From: JBLMZI01 sp050258755
Lineage (GTDB): Bacteria; Bacillota; Syntrophomonadia; Syntrophomonadales; DTU052
NCBI GenBank assembly: GCA_050258755.1
Contig: JBLMZI010000003.1
Location: 1-64,000 of the forward strand
Direction: 5' to 3'
DNA length: 64,000 nucleotides
Shown: positions 15,449 through 25,036 of the stretch, in pieces
How positions within the stretch are numbered: the stretch's first letter is position 1
How the letters are laid out: every line of letters starts with the position of its first letter
Made by a program: the position numbers and the translations under genes
Notes under the pieces: model-generated
What the model saw: the letters and a program-made list of their open reading frames with translations, nothing else
Database searches by the model: none
Told to the model about the DNA's origin: nothing

Positions 15449-16963
15449 GTGATCAGCAAATCGTTAAATATAAATGAAGCGTACGTACGCAATGTCATCG
15501 GCGAGAGTTTTGATATCAAGTATCGGCCGATCCGAATTGCCGCGTGCAATGACGCGGAAGGCTTGATTGTCTACATCGCCAGTCTGGTCGATACCAGAGT
15601 GGTTGATGAAACGATTCTCCGGCCGCTGATGCAGTGCGAAGGGATGTCGGGGAAAAAGAGCCTGACCGGACCCAAAGGAACGGTCGCAGCCATCATGAAG
15701 CAGAGCGTTTTTACCTCATCAGCCCGGGAAAGCGCCGATTGGGAGGACATCTGCGACGCAATCACGGTGGGCGATACCGTTCTTTTTATCGACCAGTGTG
15801 CTTCGGCCTTAATCCTGACAACGCGAAAATACGAAGGCCGTGCTGTTGATCAGCCCGATGCGGAGAGCGAGGTTAAAGGACCCCGGGACGGATTCGTCGA
15901 GAATATTCAAACCAATGCCGCCTTGATCAGAAGGCGTATAAAAGATTACGGTCTGCGGTTTGACACGATCCGGCTCGGCGAACGGACCAAAACGGTCATT
16001 GCAGTGGTCTATATTCAGGATCTGGCCAGCGAAGCGCTGGTGACGGAAGTGAAGCAGAGGCTGTCCGGAATTAATCTGGACGCCATTTTAGCGACTGAAT
16101 CCATCCAGGAACTGATAGAGGACAATCCCCTTTCGATTTTTCCCAAAACCTTAAATACAGAACGGCCGGACAAGGCAGCCGCTGCTTTGCTGGAAGGCCG
16201 GGTTCTCATTATGGTCGATAATACCCCATTTGTTCTGATTCTGCCGGCGATATTCTGGGAATTTTTTGAAAGCAGCGGGGATTACTATGACCGGGTGATT
16301 ATTGCGACAGTCATCCGCTGGATTCGCTGTTTGGCCGTTTTTCTCAGTACCTCAGCCACATCAATTTACGTCCTGCTCACCTCTTTTCATCAGGAGATGC
16401 TGCCAACCAATTTGGCGTTGAAAATCGCCACCGCACGGAGTACCGTACCTGTACCGGCTGTTATTGAGGCGTTTGCTATGGAAATCATTCTCGAAATCAT
16501 GAAAGAGGCCAGTCTTCGGATGCCAAAGGCCATCGGCCCAACTGTCAGCATTGTCGGCACGCTGGTCATCGGCCAGGCGGCCGTCGCAGCGGGACTCATC
16601 AGCCCGTTGATGGTCATCACGATCGCGGTGGCAGCCATCTCCGGCTTTGCGATTCCGTCATACAGCATGAGCAATTCGATTCGCGTCATCCGGTTCCCCA
16701 TTCTATTCCTTTCAGCGTCTTTTGGGCTGTACGGATATCTGGCCGGTGTCGCTGCAGTCGTAATGTATCTCATGTCGCTGCGTTCCTATGGGACGCCGTA
16801 TTTGGCCCCGGTGATTCCATACGACGGCCGCGCAATGAAAGATCTCGTGGTCCGGGCACCGTGGGGGGAAATGACCAGCCGGCCCGGATTTGTCAATGCG
16901 CAGGACCCTATCCGGGTGGGGAAAAGACGAGCCTATCCGGTTCGAAACAAAAATAAAAGCTGA
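15449..16963 (+). CDS. gerAA: Spore germinant receptor subunit A (GerA/GerAA family)
   Basis: A 504-residue protein. The N-terminal soluble part (about 1-270) contains family features such as VDETILRPLMQ and the TILFIDQCASALIL-like strand. Four to six membrane segments follow from about residue 250: FVLILPAIFWEFF, WIRCLAVFLSTSATSIYVLLTS, then a pair around SIVGTLVIGQAAVAAGL and VITIAVAAISGFAI, with the conserved FAIPSYSMSNSIRVIRFPIL. It sits in the spore inner membrane and, with the next two products, senses germinants. The start is GTG at 15449; no in-frame ATG with a ribosome site is closer. It shows that the organism forms endospores. Confidence 0.94.
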   Translation: MISKSLNINEAYVRNVIGESFDIKYRPIRIAACNDAEGLIVYIASLVDTRVVDETILRPLMQCEGMSGKKSLTGPKGTVAAIMKQSVFTSSARESADWEDICDAITVGDTVLFIDQCASALILTTRKYEGRAVDQPDAESEVKGPRDGFVENIQTNAALIRRRIKDYGLRFDTIRLGERTKTVIAVVYIQDLASEALVTEVKQRLSGINLDAILATESIQELIEDNPLSIFPKTLNTERPDKAAAALLEGRVLIMVDNTPFVLILPAIFWEFFESSGDYYDRVIIATVIRWIRCLAVFLSTSATSIYVLLTSFHQEMLPTNLALKIATARSTVPVPAVIEAFAMEIILEIMKEASLRMPKAIGPTVSIVGTLVIGQAAVAAGLISPLMVITIAVAAISGFAIPSYSMSNSIRVIRFPILFLSASFGLYGYLAGVAAVVMYLMSLRSYGTPYLAPVIPYDGRAMKDLVVRAPWGEMTSRPGFVNAQDPIRVGKRRAYPVRNKNKS

Positions 16964-16969
16964 GGCAGT

Positions 16970-18190
16970 ATGCAGCGAAAAGCGAAGTGTATCCTAGGGA
17001 TCTGTATAGTGGCGGGCATTTTAACCATCAGCGGATGCTGGGACAAACGGGAAATCAACGAGCTGGGGCTGGTGACTTCGGTCGGGATCGACAAGGCAGC
17101 CAAGCGGAATCAGTATATGGTAACGGTCGAAATCGCCAATCCATCGGTCAGTAATGCCACTGCGGAAACGAGTGGTTCGGGACAATCGGGAGGCGGCAGC
17201 GTTTGGATTGCGTCCGCAACCGGAGATTCGATCTTCGACGCAACCCGAAATCTGGTCAATATTTCATCCAGACGGATCATGTGGGCGCACAACTCCGTGA
17301 TCATTATCGGGGCACCACTGGCCCGGGAAGGAATCGCGCCGGTGGTCGACTATTTCACCCACCAGCCGGAACTGCGCTTAAAGGCGGCCGTGGTGGTCGC
17401 CAAAGGCGATGCGAAAGATTACATCCCGACCAAGATCGGGATGGATACGCCAAACGGTACCTCCTTTATTTTGATGCAGGCGTACCGGAGCTTGGCGGCG
17501 GAGAGTGCGAACTCCCATATGTTGGAGGTTGCCACGAGCCTGGCCAGTAAACATGGCAATCCCTTGATTGCTGAGATTCGATTGAAAAACGCGATCCGCC
17601 AACCGAACGCCGGGAACTCCTCGGGTGCGAAAAATCCCCAAACCGTGGAAATGGCAGGGGCGGCGGTTTTCAAGAAAGACCGGATGATTGGCTGGCTGAC
17701 CCCCACGGAAACCCGGGGTTCCTCCTGGATCTTAAACCAGACGAAAAATACCGTGGTAACGGTGACCGACCCGGCGCATCATTACAAAAACGTGTCGGTG
17801 GAAACGTCGGATGTGAAAGCCATGATCAAAACCACGGTGAAAAACGGGATGCCCAGGATCTCGATCCGGATCACCGGCAACGGAACGATCGCGGAAGAAG
17901 ACGGGAAAACATCGTTGGGAATCAATCAGATGAAGAAGCACGTCGCTGTCCTGGTTGACCGGAAAATTGAATCTGAAGTCAGACATACGCTGTCCGTCGT
18001 TCAGAATAAATACGGCGTCGATGTACTGGGTTTCGCCGCAATCGTTCACGTTCAAAACGACCGGGAATGGGAGAGCGGGCTGATGGACCAATGGGAAACG
18101 ATTTTCCCGATGATCCCGGTACAAGTTTCCGCGGATATTCACATCAAATCAAGCCGGTTGAACCAAGAGCCGATGAGGATTCCCAGATGA
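16970..18190 (+). CDS. gerAC: Spore germinant receptor lipoprotein, Ger(x)C family
   Basis: A 406-residue lipoprotein. The signal peptide ends in lipobox LTISGC at about residue 23, followed by WDKREINELGLVTSVGID, the diagnostic start of Ger(x)C proteins. Mature domains 1-3 follow, with domain 3 near residues 230-395. It would be attached to the outer face of the spore inner membrane. It begins six bases after the A subunit, and GAGG lies four bases before the ATG. The order A-C-B differs from the A-B-C order of B. subtilis gerA. Confidence 0.94.
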   Translation: MQRKAKCILGICIVAGILTISGCWDKREINELGLVTSVGIDKAAKRNQYMVTVEIANPSVSNATAETSGSGQSGGGSVWIASATGDSIFDATRNLVNISSRRIMWAHNSVIIIGAPLAREGIAPVVDYFTHQPELRLKAAVVVAKGDAKDYIPTKIGMDTPNGTSFILMQAYRSLAAESANSHMLEVATSLASKHGNPLIAEIRLKNAIRQPNAGNSSGAKNPQTVEMAGAAVFKKDRMIGWLTPTETRGSSWILNQTKNTVVTVTDPAHHYKNVSVETSDVKAMIKTTVKNGMPRISIRITGNGTIAEEDGKTSLGINQMKKHVAVLVDRKIESEVRHTLSVVQNKYGVDVLGFAAIVHVQNDREWESGLMDQWETIFPMIPVQVSADIHIKSSRLNQEPMRIPR

Positions 18191-18207
18191 TAGAAGGGTG
18201 AAACGAG

Positions 18208-19317
18208 ATGCCGCAGTTTCGGATCGGGCCGATGCAGTATTGGTTGATGATTCCCTGCCTGGTGTTCAGCAAGGGGATCGGCATTACGGCGGGTATTACG
18301 GCAAGAATGGTTGAAACGGATGCCTGGCTTGCGATGGCAATGGGTTTTGGGCTAGGGATGTTGGTCCTGCTTGGGACAAGCTATTTAGGATCTCGGTTTC
18401 CCGACAAAACGATCGTTGAGTATTCCGAATTGCTGTTAGGCCGATGGTTGGGTAAGGTGATTGCGGCACTCCTGGCCATCTATTTTATGGCTGCCTATGC
18501 GGTGCTCTCCAATGTGATCACCATGCATATTCACCATTACTTTCTGCCGGAGACCCCGTATTTGGTAATCTGTCTGATCTGGGTTCTGCTGTCTGCGTAT
18601 GGCATTTACCTGGGCATTGAGGTCATTGTCCGTTTCGGATCAATCGGCTTCCTCGGAATAATCCTGATTACGCTTACCATGCTGACCGGAACGGTACTCG
18701 ACATCAAACCGATCAATTTGCTGCCGCTGATGGATAAAGGCTTTGGGGCTGACCTTGGCGCAAGCATCTATGTTCTTTCCGACATATCGGTGGCGATTCT
18801 CGCCAGCGCTTATCTCATTCCCTTATTAAACAGCAAGAAAAAGCTGATGACCTTAAGCTTTTGGGCTATGGCAGCCGGGGCAATTCTTGTGCTTTCATGG
18901 CCGCTGTTTGAAACGATGGTCATAGGGCCCGATCTTATGAAGCAGTATCTCATGGTGTGTATGGAGCAGATTCGCTGCGCCCAGCTGACCAAATATTTGC
19001 CAAGATATGAACTGATCATGGTCAGTTTCTTTGTTTTTGGTGTTCTGGTTCAATCGCTAACGACATTTTACTGTGCGCAATACGCGATTGGGCGTCTGAC
19101 CGGCGTGAAAAACCGGGTGTTCCTGCTCGTGCCGCTTGCGGCGGTGCTGCTGGCCGCAACCTATTTCCTGGCGCACGATATGAACAACTACATCAATATC
19201 ATTACGTATCCTTACTCCCAGGTTTCAACCGCCTTCGGGATCGGCCTTCCCGTTTTCCTCTTACTGATCGCGCTGGTCCGGGGGAAACTCGGCCGAAAAG
19301 AAGAAAAATCGGAGTGA
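18208..19317 (+). CDS. gerAB: Spore germinant receptor permease subunit (GerB/endospore germination permease)
   Basis: A 369-residue membrane protein with about ten helices, related to amino acid-polyamine transporters. It opens with FRIGPMQYWLMIPCLVFSKG and has the GerB feature DKTIVEYSELLLGRWLGK. In characterised receptors this subunit binds the germinant. It follows gerAC by 17 bases with AAGGGTG as ribosome site. It ends three bases before the convergent gene at 19321, with no clear terminator between. Confidence 0.93.
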   Translation: MPQFRIGPMQYWLMIPCLVFSKGIGITAGITARMVETDAWLAMAMGFGLGMLVLLGTSYLGSRFPDKTIVEYSELLLGRWLGKVIAALLAIYFMAAYAVLSNVITMHIHHYFLPETPYLVICLIWVLLSAYGIYLGIEVIVRFGSIGFLGIILITLTMLTGTVLDIKPINLLPLMDKGFGADLGASIYVLSDISVAILASAYLIPLLNSKKKLMTLSFWAMAAGAILVLSWPLFETMVIGPDLMKQYLMVCMEQIRCAQLTKYLPRYELIMVSFFVFGVLVQSLTTFYCAQYAIGRLTGVKNRVFLLVPLAAVLLAATYFLAHDMNNYINIITYPYSQVSTAFGIGLPVFLLLIALVRGKLGRKEEKSE

Positions 19318-19320
19318 CGC

Positions 19321-19668
19321 TTACGTGGGAATCCCATACTCCAGGCGAAGCACCGTTAAGGCCCGCTCCACTTCAAGCCTGGAAACACGGTCCAACAAAG
19401 CGGTTCCTTTCGGCGTAAAGCTCCCGTTTTTGTAAATCGTCAATTTGCTATCCCCGCGGGAACCGCTGTTGTAGGCAGCTAAACTGATATAGTCGGTCCT
19501 CTCCTGAAAAACCGCTACGATGCCGTTCCGCACCTCGACGGCGATTTCAATGGTTCTCCCCATTTTCTCAATCGGAAGGGCGATGACACATTCCGCATCC
19601 GAGGCATCAGGGAGCTCTTTGATTTGCCACTTATCGCCGATCACTTTTTCAATCGCGTTGGTTGCCAT
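19321..19668 (-). CDS. Hypothetical protein
   Basis: A 115-residue soluble protein that I do not recognise. It has a beta-rich middle (ECVIALPIEKMGRTIEIAVEVRNGIVAVFQ) and a C-terminal helix (LLDRVSRLEVERALTVLRLEYG). No cysteines, membrane segments or known motif are seen. GGAAGGAG ten bases before the ATG supports translation. It is convergent with the ger operon. Confidence 0.62.
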   Translation of the reverse strand: MATNAIEKVIGDKWQIKELPDASDAECVIALPIEKMGRTIEIAVEVRNGIVAVFQERTDYISLAAYNSGSRGDSKLTIYKNGSFTPKGTALLDRVSRLEVERALTVLRLEYGIPT

Positions 19669-19752
19669 GGAAAAGCTCCTTCCAAGCGGTTATTCGGTTT
19701 CAATTTGAATTTTACACGTTTTTACAATCCACTGATAGCCCCTATTTTTGGC

Positions 19753-20568
19753 TCAAGCCTTTGCGGCGCTCGCCAGCACGGCTTCGATCATGTTCAGCTT
19801 GGTGTAGTCGCCTTCGGTGAACGGGGCCATCATGTTTTCCGGACCGAGCAGCCGGTCGCGGATCTCGTTGTGGTCCAATCCATCGCGGTCTAAACGCACA
19901 ACGTCGGCCTGCAGAGTCCTAAACCATTCGATTTTCTCGCGAAGCATTTCTTTTCCGGGCTCATAAATCCGGCCGCCCGAGCAAAAGATGGTTTGAAAAT
20001 CATAGCCCATGAGGTGCTCCAGTGAGGCCATAGTGATATCAAAGTCCTCGTTTCGGCGAAGATGCGTCACCTTCACCGAGCGAAACAAATCGCCGGTGAA
20101 GAGCCAGCCGTTCTGCTCCTCCAATAGGGTGATCGAATCGGAAGAATGCCCCGGTGTATGGATGACCCGGAACCGGTATTTACGGCCGTCGATAAAATCG
20201 CCGATTGTTTCGCACTTGGAGGATGGCGGCAGGTCGAAAAAGAAACGCTGGTAATACATCAAATCCGGCGTCCAAAGCGACGTGTCACAGATCAAGGGAA
20301 CCGCTGCCGGATGTGCGAGGATCGGAATTCCGCGCGCTTCAAAAGGCGGATTATTGCCGATATGGTCTTCATGGTGGTGGGAGTTGACGACGACATCCAC
20401 ATCCAGGCTGTCCAGGAAGGGCATCAGCTCCTGCCGGCAGCTTACCGGCCCGGTGTCGATCAGGATGCCATCAGCACAGTACAGTGCCATCGTATAGGCG
20501 ATCCGGCCTTCAACTTCGATATTCAGAATCAGCTGGGTGACTTCACCCATTTCGTTGCGAATGATCAT
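19753..20568 (-). CDS. Metallo-beta-lactamase-fold hydrolase
   Basis: A 271-residue enzyme. The binuclear metal motif is SHHHEDHIGN (HxHxDH form), with the other ligands in VIHTPGHSSDS and LFTGDLF. It lacks the late histidine in a typical GHH motif; the region reads IFCSGGRIYEP. Substrate unknown. The start is set at 20568 because GAAGGA lies nine bases upstream; the frame extends to 20730 without a site. It is distinct from the hydrolase at 14441. Confidence 0.84.
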   Translation of the reverse strand: MIIRNEMGEVTQLILNIEVEGRIAYTMALYCADGILIDTGPVSCRQELMPFLDSLDVDVVVNSHHHEDHIGNNPPFEARGIPILAHPAAVPLICDTSLWTPDLMYYQRFFFDLPPSSKCETIGDFIDGRKYRFRVIHTPGHSSDSITLLEEQNGWLFTGDLFRSVKVTHLRRNEDFDITMASLEHLMGYDFQTIFCSGGRIYEPGKEMLREKIEWFRTLQADVVRLDRDGLDHNEIRDRLLGPENMMAPFTEGDYTKLNMIEAVLASAAKA

Positions 20569-20837
20569 TGCTGGCATTCCTTCGTCGTTTTTCTTTGTAC
20601 TCCAAAGTATACGCCGCGGGGTAAACGAGGCCAAGACCGTTTTTTTGTAAACCAAATGTTCGGAAATCAAGCGAGACAGGCGGTTCAATAGGATTCCCCA
20701 ATGCCGGATCTTTCCTGAACCGACGATCACAGCGAAAGCCAGCCTGCCTGGTTATGCGAAACCGCTCCTTTTGCGGTAAAATTGATACGTATTTGTCCCC
20801 CGAAAAGGCACGAAACGAAGAAAGGGAGTCTTTCGCG

Positions 20838-21386
20838 ATGAGAGAAAAAGCAATGGCTGTACTCCGGCAGTACAACAAGAATGAAGCGCTGGTTCGCCAC
20901 GGGATCGCCGTCGAATCCGTCATGCGCCATTTCGCCGCTGAAGCTGGAGAAGATGTCGAATACTGGGGTGCGGTCGGGCTGCTGCACGACGTGGATTACG
21001 AAATGTATCCCGAACAGCACTGTCAAAAGGCCCCGGAAATCTTGAAATCAGCCGGATATGACGACGCTTTCATTTATTCGGTGATCAGTCACGGGCATGG
21101 CCTCTGTGTCGACGCGCCGCCCAAGCTGTACATGGAGAAGGTGCTTTTCGCAATCGATGAGCTGACCGGGCTGATTAATGCGGCTGCTTTAATGCGTCCG
21201 TCTAAATCGGTGATGGATATCGAAGTGAAAAGCGTGAAAAAGAAATTCAAAGATAAGAGTTTTGCCGCCGGCGTGAACCGGGAGGTGATCCTGGAAGGCT
21301 GCGCCAACCTGGGGATGGAGCTGGATACGGTGATCGACCAATCTATTCTGGGCATGCGGGCCCAGGCTGCCGAAATCGGTCTGTAG
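20838..21386 (+). CDS. HD-domain (HDIG) protein
   Basis: A 182-residue predicted metal-dependent phosphohydrolase. Residues 14-120 hold the HD pattern: LVRHGIAVESVMRHFA (first His), GLLHDVDYEMYPEQH (His-Asp pair) and SHGHG further on, with a closing aspartate in AIDELTGLI. HD proteins of this size often act on nucleotides, but the substrate is not known. Start 20838 has AAAGGGAG eight bases upstream; the frame from 20754 has none. The acyl-CoA dehydrogenase follows after 78 bases. Confidence 0.83.
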   Translation: MREKAMAVLRQYNKNEALVRHGIAVESVMRHFAAEAGEDVEYWGAVGLLHDVDYEMYPEQHCQKAPEILKSAGYDDAFIYSVISHGHGLCVDAPPKLYMEKVLFAIDELTGLINAAALMRPSKSVMDIEVKSVKKKFKDKSFAAGVNREVILEGCANLGMELDTVIDQSILGMRAQAAEIGL

Positions 21387-21464
21387 ACGCCAGGCATTCA
21401 GGGGAATGTTGGGTAAGGGATGGTATAGTAGAGAAAAACAACGGATACGCGAGGTGATGGCGGA

Positions 21465-22604
21465 ATGGATTTCACATTGAGCAAGGAACAGGAATTGATC
21501 CAGAAAATGGCCCGGGAGTTTGCCCAGACTCAGATTGCCCCGATGGCCAGGCAGATCGACGAATCAGGCAAGATCCCGGATGGAATCCTGGAAGGTCTGG
21601 CGGAACTCGACCTGTTCGGAATCGCATTTGACGAGGACTATGGTGGTGCCGGTGCCGGATATGACGGATATGTCTTGGCCCTCGAACAGATCGCCAAGGT
21701 TTCGGCTGGCGTGGGTGTTACGGTTGCGGCCCATTCCTTGGGGCTCGGGGCGATTTCGAAATTTGGCACGGACGAACAGCTGAAAAAATACTTAACCCCC
21801 GCCTGCAAGGGTAAGCAGATTGCCTCTTTCGCTTTTACCGAACCTGGGACTGGATCTGACCCGGTCCAGATTACCAGTACGGCCGAACGCCAGGGAGACT
21901 GCTTCATCCTGAACGGGACCAAACGGTTTATCTCCAATGCGAATTACCCGGGGCCGATTGTGGTGTTTGCCCGGGAAACCGGCCATGAAAAAGTCACCGC
22001 GTTTATTGTGGAAAAGCTGTGCCCGGGATACTCCCTGTCGGAGCCATGGGAAAAGATCGGCTATCGCGGCGGGCAGGTTCTGGACGTTTATCTAAAGGAC
22101 GTCAAAATCCCGGCAGAAAACCTGCTGGGCAAGTCGGGACAAGGATTTTCGGTTCTGCTGTTGGGCATTGCGCTGGGCAAGATCGGCACCAGCACGATCG
22201 CGCTTGGCGGGATTCTGGCTGCGCTGGAGCTGGCATTGCAGTATGCGAAAGAGAAAACCCACCGCGGGCAGCCGATCGGTAAAAAGTTTCAATCCATTCA
22301 GCTCAAGCTGGCCGAACTCAAGATCCAATATGAAACGGCCAAGCTGCTCTGTTACCGGCTGGGGTGCCTGGCCAATGATATCAATGACCCCGGACAGTTT
22401 GCTGCGGAAGCGGCCTTGGTGAAAGCGTATGTCTGTGACACGGTGGTCCGGTCGGCGTGGCTGGCAATGGATGTGCACGGCTCTTATGGCGTGATGCGGG
22501 ATTTGGAGATCGAACGGGTCTACCGGGATGCCGTTATCGGGCCTCAAATCGAGGGGGTATCGGACATCCAGCGCGTGATCGTCGCCAGTTCCATGATGGG
22601 CTGA
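21465..22604 (+). CDS. Acyl-CoA dehydrogenase, short-chain type
   Basis: A 379-residue flavoenzyme oxidising acyl-CoA to enoyl-CoA with electron-transferring flavoprotein. Signatures are AFTEPGTGSDP and FILNGTKRFISNA (FAD and substrate contacts), GIALGKIGTSTIALG, REKTHRGQPIGKKFQSIQ-like ETHRGQPIGKKF, and the C-terminal DVHGSYGVMRDLEIERVYRDA. Family length is about 380. The usual catalytic glutamate position, near the IEGVSDIQR region, appears as QIEGVSD here. GAGGTG upstream supports the start. No etf or enoyl-CoA hydratase gene lies nearby. A strong terminator follows. Confidence 0.92.
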   Translation: MDFTLSKEQELIQKMAREFAQTQIAPMARQIDESGKIPDGILEGLAELDLFGIAFDEDYGGAGAGYDGYVLALEQIAKVSAGVGVTVAAHSLGLGAISKFGTDEQLKKYLTPACKGKQIASFAFTEPGTGSDPVQITSTAERQGDCFILNGTKRFISNANYPGPIVVFARETGHEKVTAFIVEKLCPGYSLSEPWEKIGYRGGQVLDVYLKDVKIPAENLLGKSGQGFSVLLLGIALGKIGTSTIALGGILAALELALQYAKEKTHRGQPIGKKFQSIQLKLAELKIQYETAKLLCYRLGCLANDINDPGQFAAEAALVKAYVCDTVVRSAWLAMDVHGSYGVMRDLEIERVYRDAVIGPQIEGVSDIQRVIVASSMMG

Positions 22605-22636
22605 TCCGGCATCATTCTTTTCAATGGATTTGGTCA

Positions 22637-22668
22637 ACAGGCTTTCGGCGGAAAGCCTGTTTTTTATT
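22637..22668 (+). terminator. Intrinsic terminator after the acyl-CoA dehydrogenase
   Basis: Stem ACAGGCTTTC / GAAAGCCTGT, loop GGCG, followed by TTTTTATTT. The same stem core recurs at 28613. Confidence 0.9.
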
Positions 22669-22754
22669 TGCCGCTGGAAGCCTTCGGATCAAGAGAGGAA
22701 AGCGCGAAGAGTCTGTAGAAATTGAGATGCGTGATTTCTCAAAGGCGGAAGGGG

Positions 22755-22790
22755 ATGACCGGCTATCGAAGGTCGTTGGATAACTCGTAA
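22755..22790 (+). other. Short upstream reading frame before the 22795 gene
   Basis: ATG at 22755 has a good ribosome site (GGAAGGGG directly upstream) and reads MTGYRRSLDNS, then TAA. The large gene starts five bases later in another frame with no convincing ribosome site. Either this is a short leader that couples translation to the next gene, or a one-base change has split the natural N-terminus: the region would make a typical basic lead-in to the signal anchor. Confidence 0.45.
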
Positions 22791-22794
22791 ACGG

Positions 22795-24888
22795 GTGATG
22801 TTGCCTGCGGTTTTCCTGCTGGTTGTGCTGTTTTCCTGGATCTGGACAGCGACCCGGCCGGATCCCAACCGAGCTTATATTCAAAATGGCGTTGCCCTGC
22901 ATGCCAGGACCAGGGGAAAGGCGCTGCAGGTTTATCAAAACGGGCAGTGGAAACCCCTGTTTGTCAAAGGCGTGAATCTGGGGACCGCACGGCCCGGCAA
23001 GTGGCTGACCGAATTTCCGCAGGAAAAATCCGATTACGAACGGTGGCTGACCCAGATTGGGACGATGAATGCGAACACGGTCCGGGTCTATACCTTAATG
23101 CCGCCCGCCTTCTATCAAGCCTTGAGCGATTATAATGAAGACCACCGCGACTGCCCGATGTGGCTGCTCCAGGGGATCTGGCCCGATGAAAGTCCGCCCG
23201 GCGGCAACGATCTTGATGGCCAGTATCAGACGGCCTATCGGAAAGAGATTCAGAATGTCATCGGGGCGGTTCACGGAAACCGGACGATTTCCAAGCGCAG
23301 AGGACATGCCTTTGGGGAATACACCGCCGATGTTTCGCCTTTTGTGCTTGGTTGGCTTGCCGGCCGGCCGCTGGAACCGGATGAGGTTACTAAGACGAAC
23401 CAAAGAAATCCGGGATATGTCTTCAAGGGCGAGTACCTGGTTTGTGCTGCCAGCCCGGCCGAAGCCTGGCTGGCTTCATCCTGTGATTATGTGCTGAAAA
23501 CTGAAGAGCAGGCCTATCGGTGCCAGCACCCGGTCGCCATTGTCAGCTGGCCGGCATTGGACCCAATCAGCCATGATTCCGAGTGGAACCGGTCCGGGGA
23601 CAAGATGCTTGAGTACAATGATCGGGCTTCAATCGATATCGGCCGCATTGAGCCCGGGTCCAAGCTGAAAGCCGGCTTGTTCGGCGCCTATCACATTTAC
23701 CCCAATTACCCGGATTTCATGAACAACGAGCCGGCCTACGACGCCTACCGCGACGATCAGGGCCGCTTGCGGTATGGCGGTTACCTGAAAGAGTTTATGG
23801 CCGGTCATACGAAATATCCGGCGCTGGTCGCCGAATACGGACTCTCCACCAGTCTTGGCAAAGCCCATGCCTCGTCCGATGGATACAGCCAGGGCGGTCT
23901 GACCGAAACCGAACAAGGCCGGGGAATCATCCGCATGATGAAAGCCATCAAGCGGGAGGGGTACGCCGGCGGAGTGATCTGCGAGTGGATGGACGAATGG
24001 GCTAAAAAGTCCTGGATTACCGAGCCGTTTACCATTCCCTACGAACGAAAAATTCTGTGGCACAACCTGATGGATCCGGAGCAAAATTACGGTATTCTAG
24101 CCATGGAGTCCGTGACCCCTGCGCATACATTGTTTGAAATTGAGGGCGAAGGGCTGATCGAATCTGCCGGCGTTCGAAGCGATGAGACTTATGTTTACCT
24201 GGATATCTCGATGAAGCAGGCCTTTGATCGCAGGAAACAGAAAATGCTTCTCGGGCTGGACACCTATAAACGACAGGTTGGCGAATTCCGGTATAACGGC
24301 CGGCTCCAGACCCAGGCGCCGAGCGGTATGGAGTTCGTGATCGAGCTGGGGCGCTCAGGTCGGATTCGGACGGTTCCATCCTATAATGCCGCCGGGTCGA
24401 GATTCGCGTCCACAAAATCGGCCCAAGGGGACTTTGTTCCGGAACGCTGGCTGATCAATGAAGCCCGGGTTACCCGGGACGGCCGGACGATTCCGGCCGT
24501 CTGGTTTGACGCCAGCGTGCTACGGTATGGGAAGTTCACCACATCCGATCACCAGTGGTACGTTTCGGGAAACAAGATATATCTGCGGCTTCCCTGGGGA
24601 CAGCTCCATTTTACCGATCCCTCGTCCCACCAGGTTCTGAATGATCGCCGCGTGTTCAGCTCGGTTCCCGGGCGTGATGTCCTGAAGACGGCCATGTCGG
24701 ACGGTATCGTGGTGACGGCGGTGCTGACCGACGCATCAGGAAGCCGGGCGCTGGACGTCTTCCCCGGCGTGAAAAAGGTGGGCTGGGCGCAAACCTACAT
24801 CTGGCTGGAGTGGAAGGAACCTCGGTATGCTGAGCGGCTGAAAAACAGCTATGCGATCATTCGCGACGGCTTCGCCGGTCTGCGCTAG
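22795..24888 (+). CDS. Membrane-anchored glycoside-hydrolase-like (clan GH-A) protein
   Basis: A 697-residue protein. A signal anchor (residues 3-20, LPAVFLLVVLFSWIW) precedes an (alpha/beta)8-barrel domain of about residues 45-440. Barrel features are FVKGVNLGTARPGKWL, MNANTVRVYTLMPPAFYQ, FVLGWLAG, YPALVAEYGLS (strand with likely catalytic glutamate) and GGVICEWMDEWAKKSW. A C-terminal beta-rich domain follows. This arrangement resembles GH2/GH5-like enzymes, but the substrate is unknown and activity may be lost. Start is GTG 22795 or ATG 22798; see the upstream frame at 22755. Confidence 0.66.
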   Translation: MMLPAVFLLVVLFSWIWTATRPDPNRAYIQNGVALHARTRGKALQVYQNGQWKPLFVKGVNLGTARPGKWLTEFPQEKSDYERWLTQIGTMNANTVRVYTLMPPAFYQALSDYNEDHRDCPMWLLQGIWPDESPPGGNDLDGQYQTAYRKEIQNVIGAVHGNRTISKRRGHAFGEYTADVSPFVLGWLAGRPLEPDEVTKTNQRNPGYVFKGEYLVCAASPAEAWLASSCDYVLKTEEQAYRCQHPVAIVSWPALDPISHDSEWNRSGDKMLEYNDRASIDIGRIEPGSKLKAGLFGAYHIYPNYPDFMNNEPAYDAYRDDQGRLRYGGYLKEFMAGHTKYPALVAEYGLSTSLGKAHASSDGYSQGGLTETEQGRGIIRMMKAIKREGYAGGVICEWMDEWAKKSWITEPFTIPYERKILWHNLMDPEQNYGILAMESVTPAHTLFEIEGEGLIESAGVRSDETYVYLDISMKQAFDRRKQKMLLGLDTYKRQVGEFRYNGRLQTQAPSGMEFVIELGRSGRIRTVPSYNAAGSRFASTKSAQGDFVPERWLINEARVTRDGRTIPAVWFDASVLRYGKFTTSDHQWYVSGNKIYLRLPWGQLHFTDPSSHQVLNDRRVFSSVPGRDVLKTAMSDGIVVTAVLTDASGSRALDVFPGVKKVGWAQTYIWLEWKEPRYAERLKNSYAIIRDGFAGLR

Positions 24889-25036
24889 CGAATTGCTGCC
24901 ATACGGCTTTATCAGCAGGTGAATTCTGGATCATGACACTGCGTTTATGACAATGCGTCATAAAATTGTGGTAGACCCCGGCGTAAGTTTGGTAAGCTCA
25001 AGTGAGATGATCAACAGAGACAAAGGGGGAGCGATT

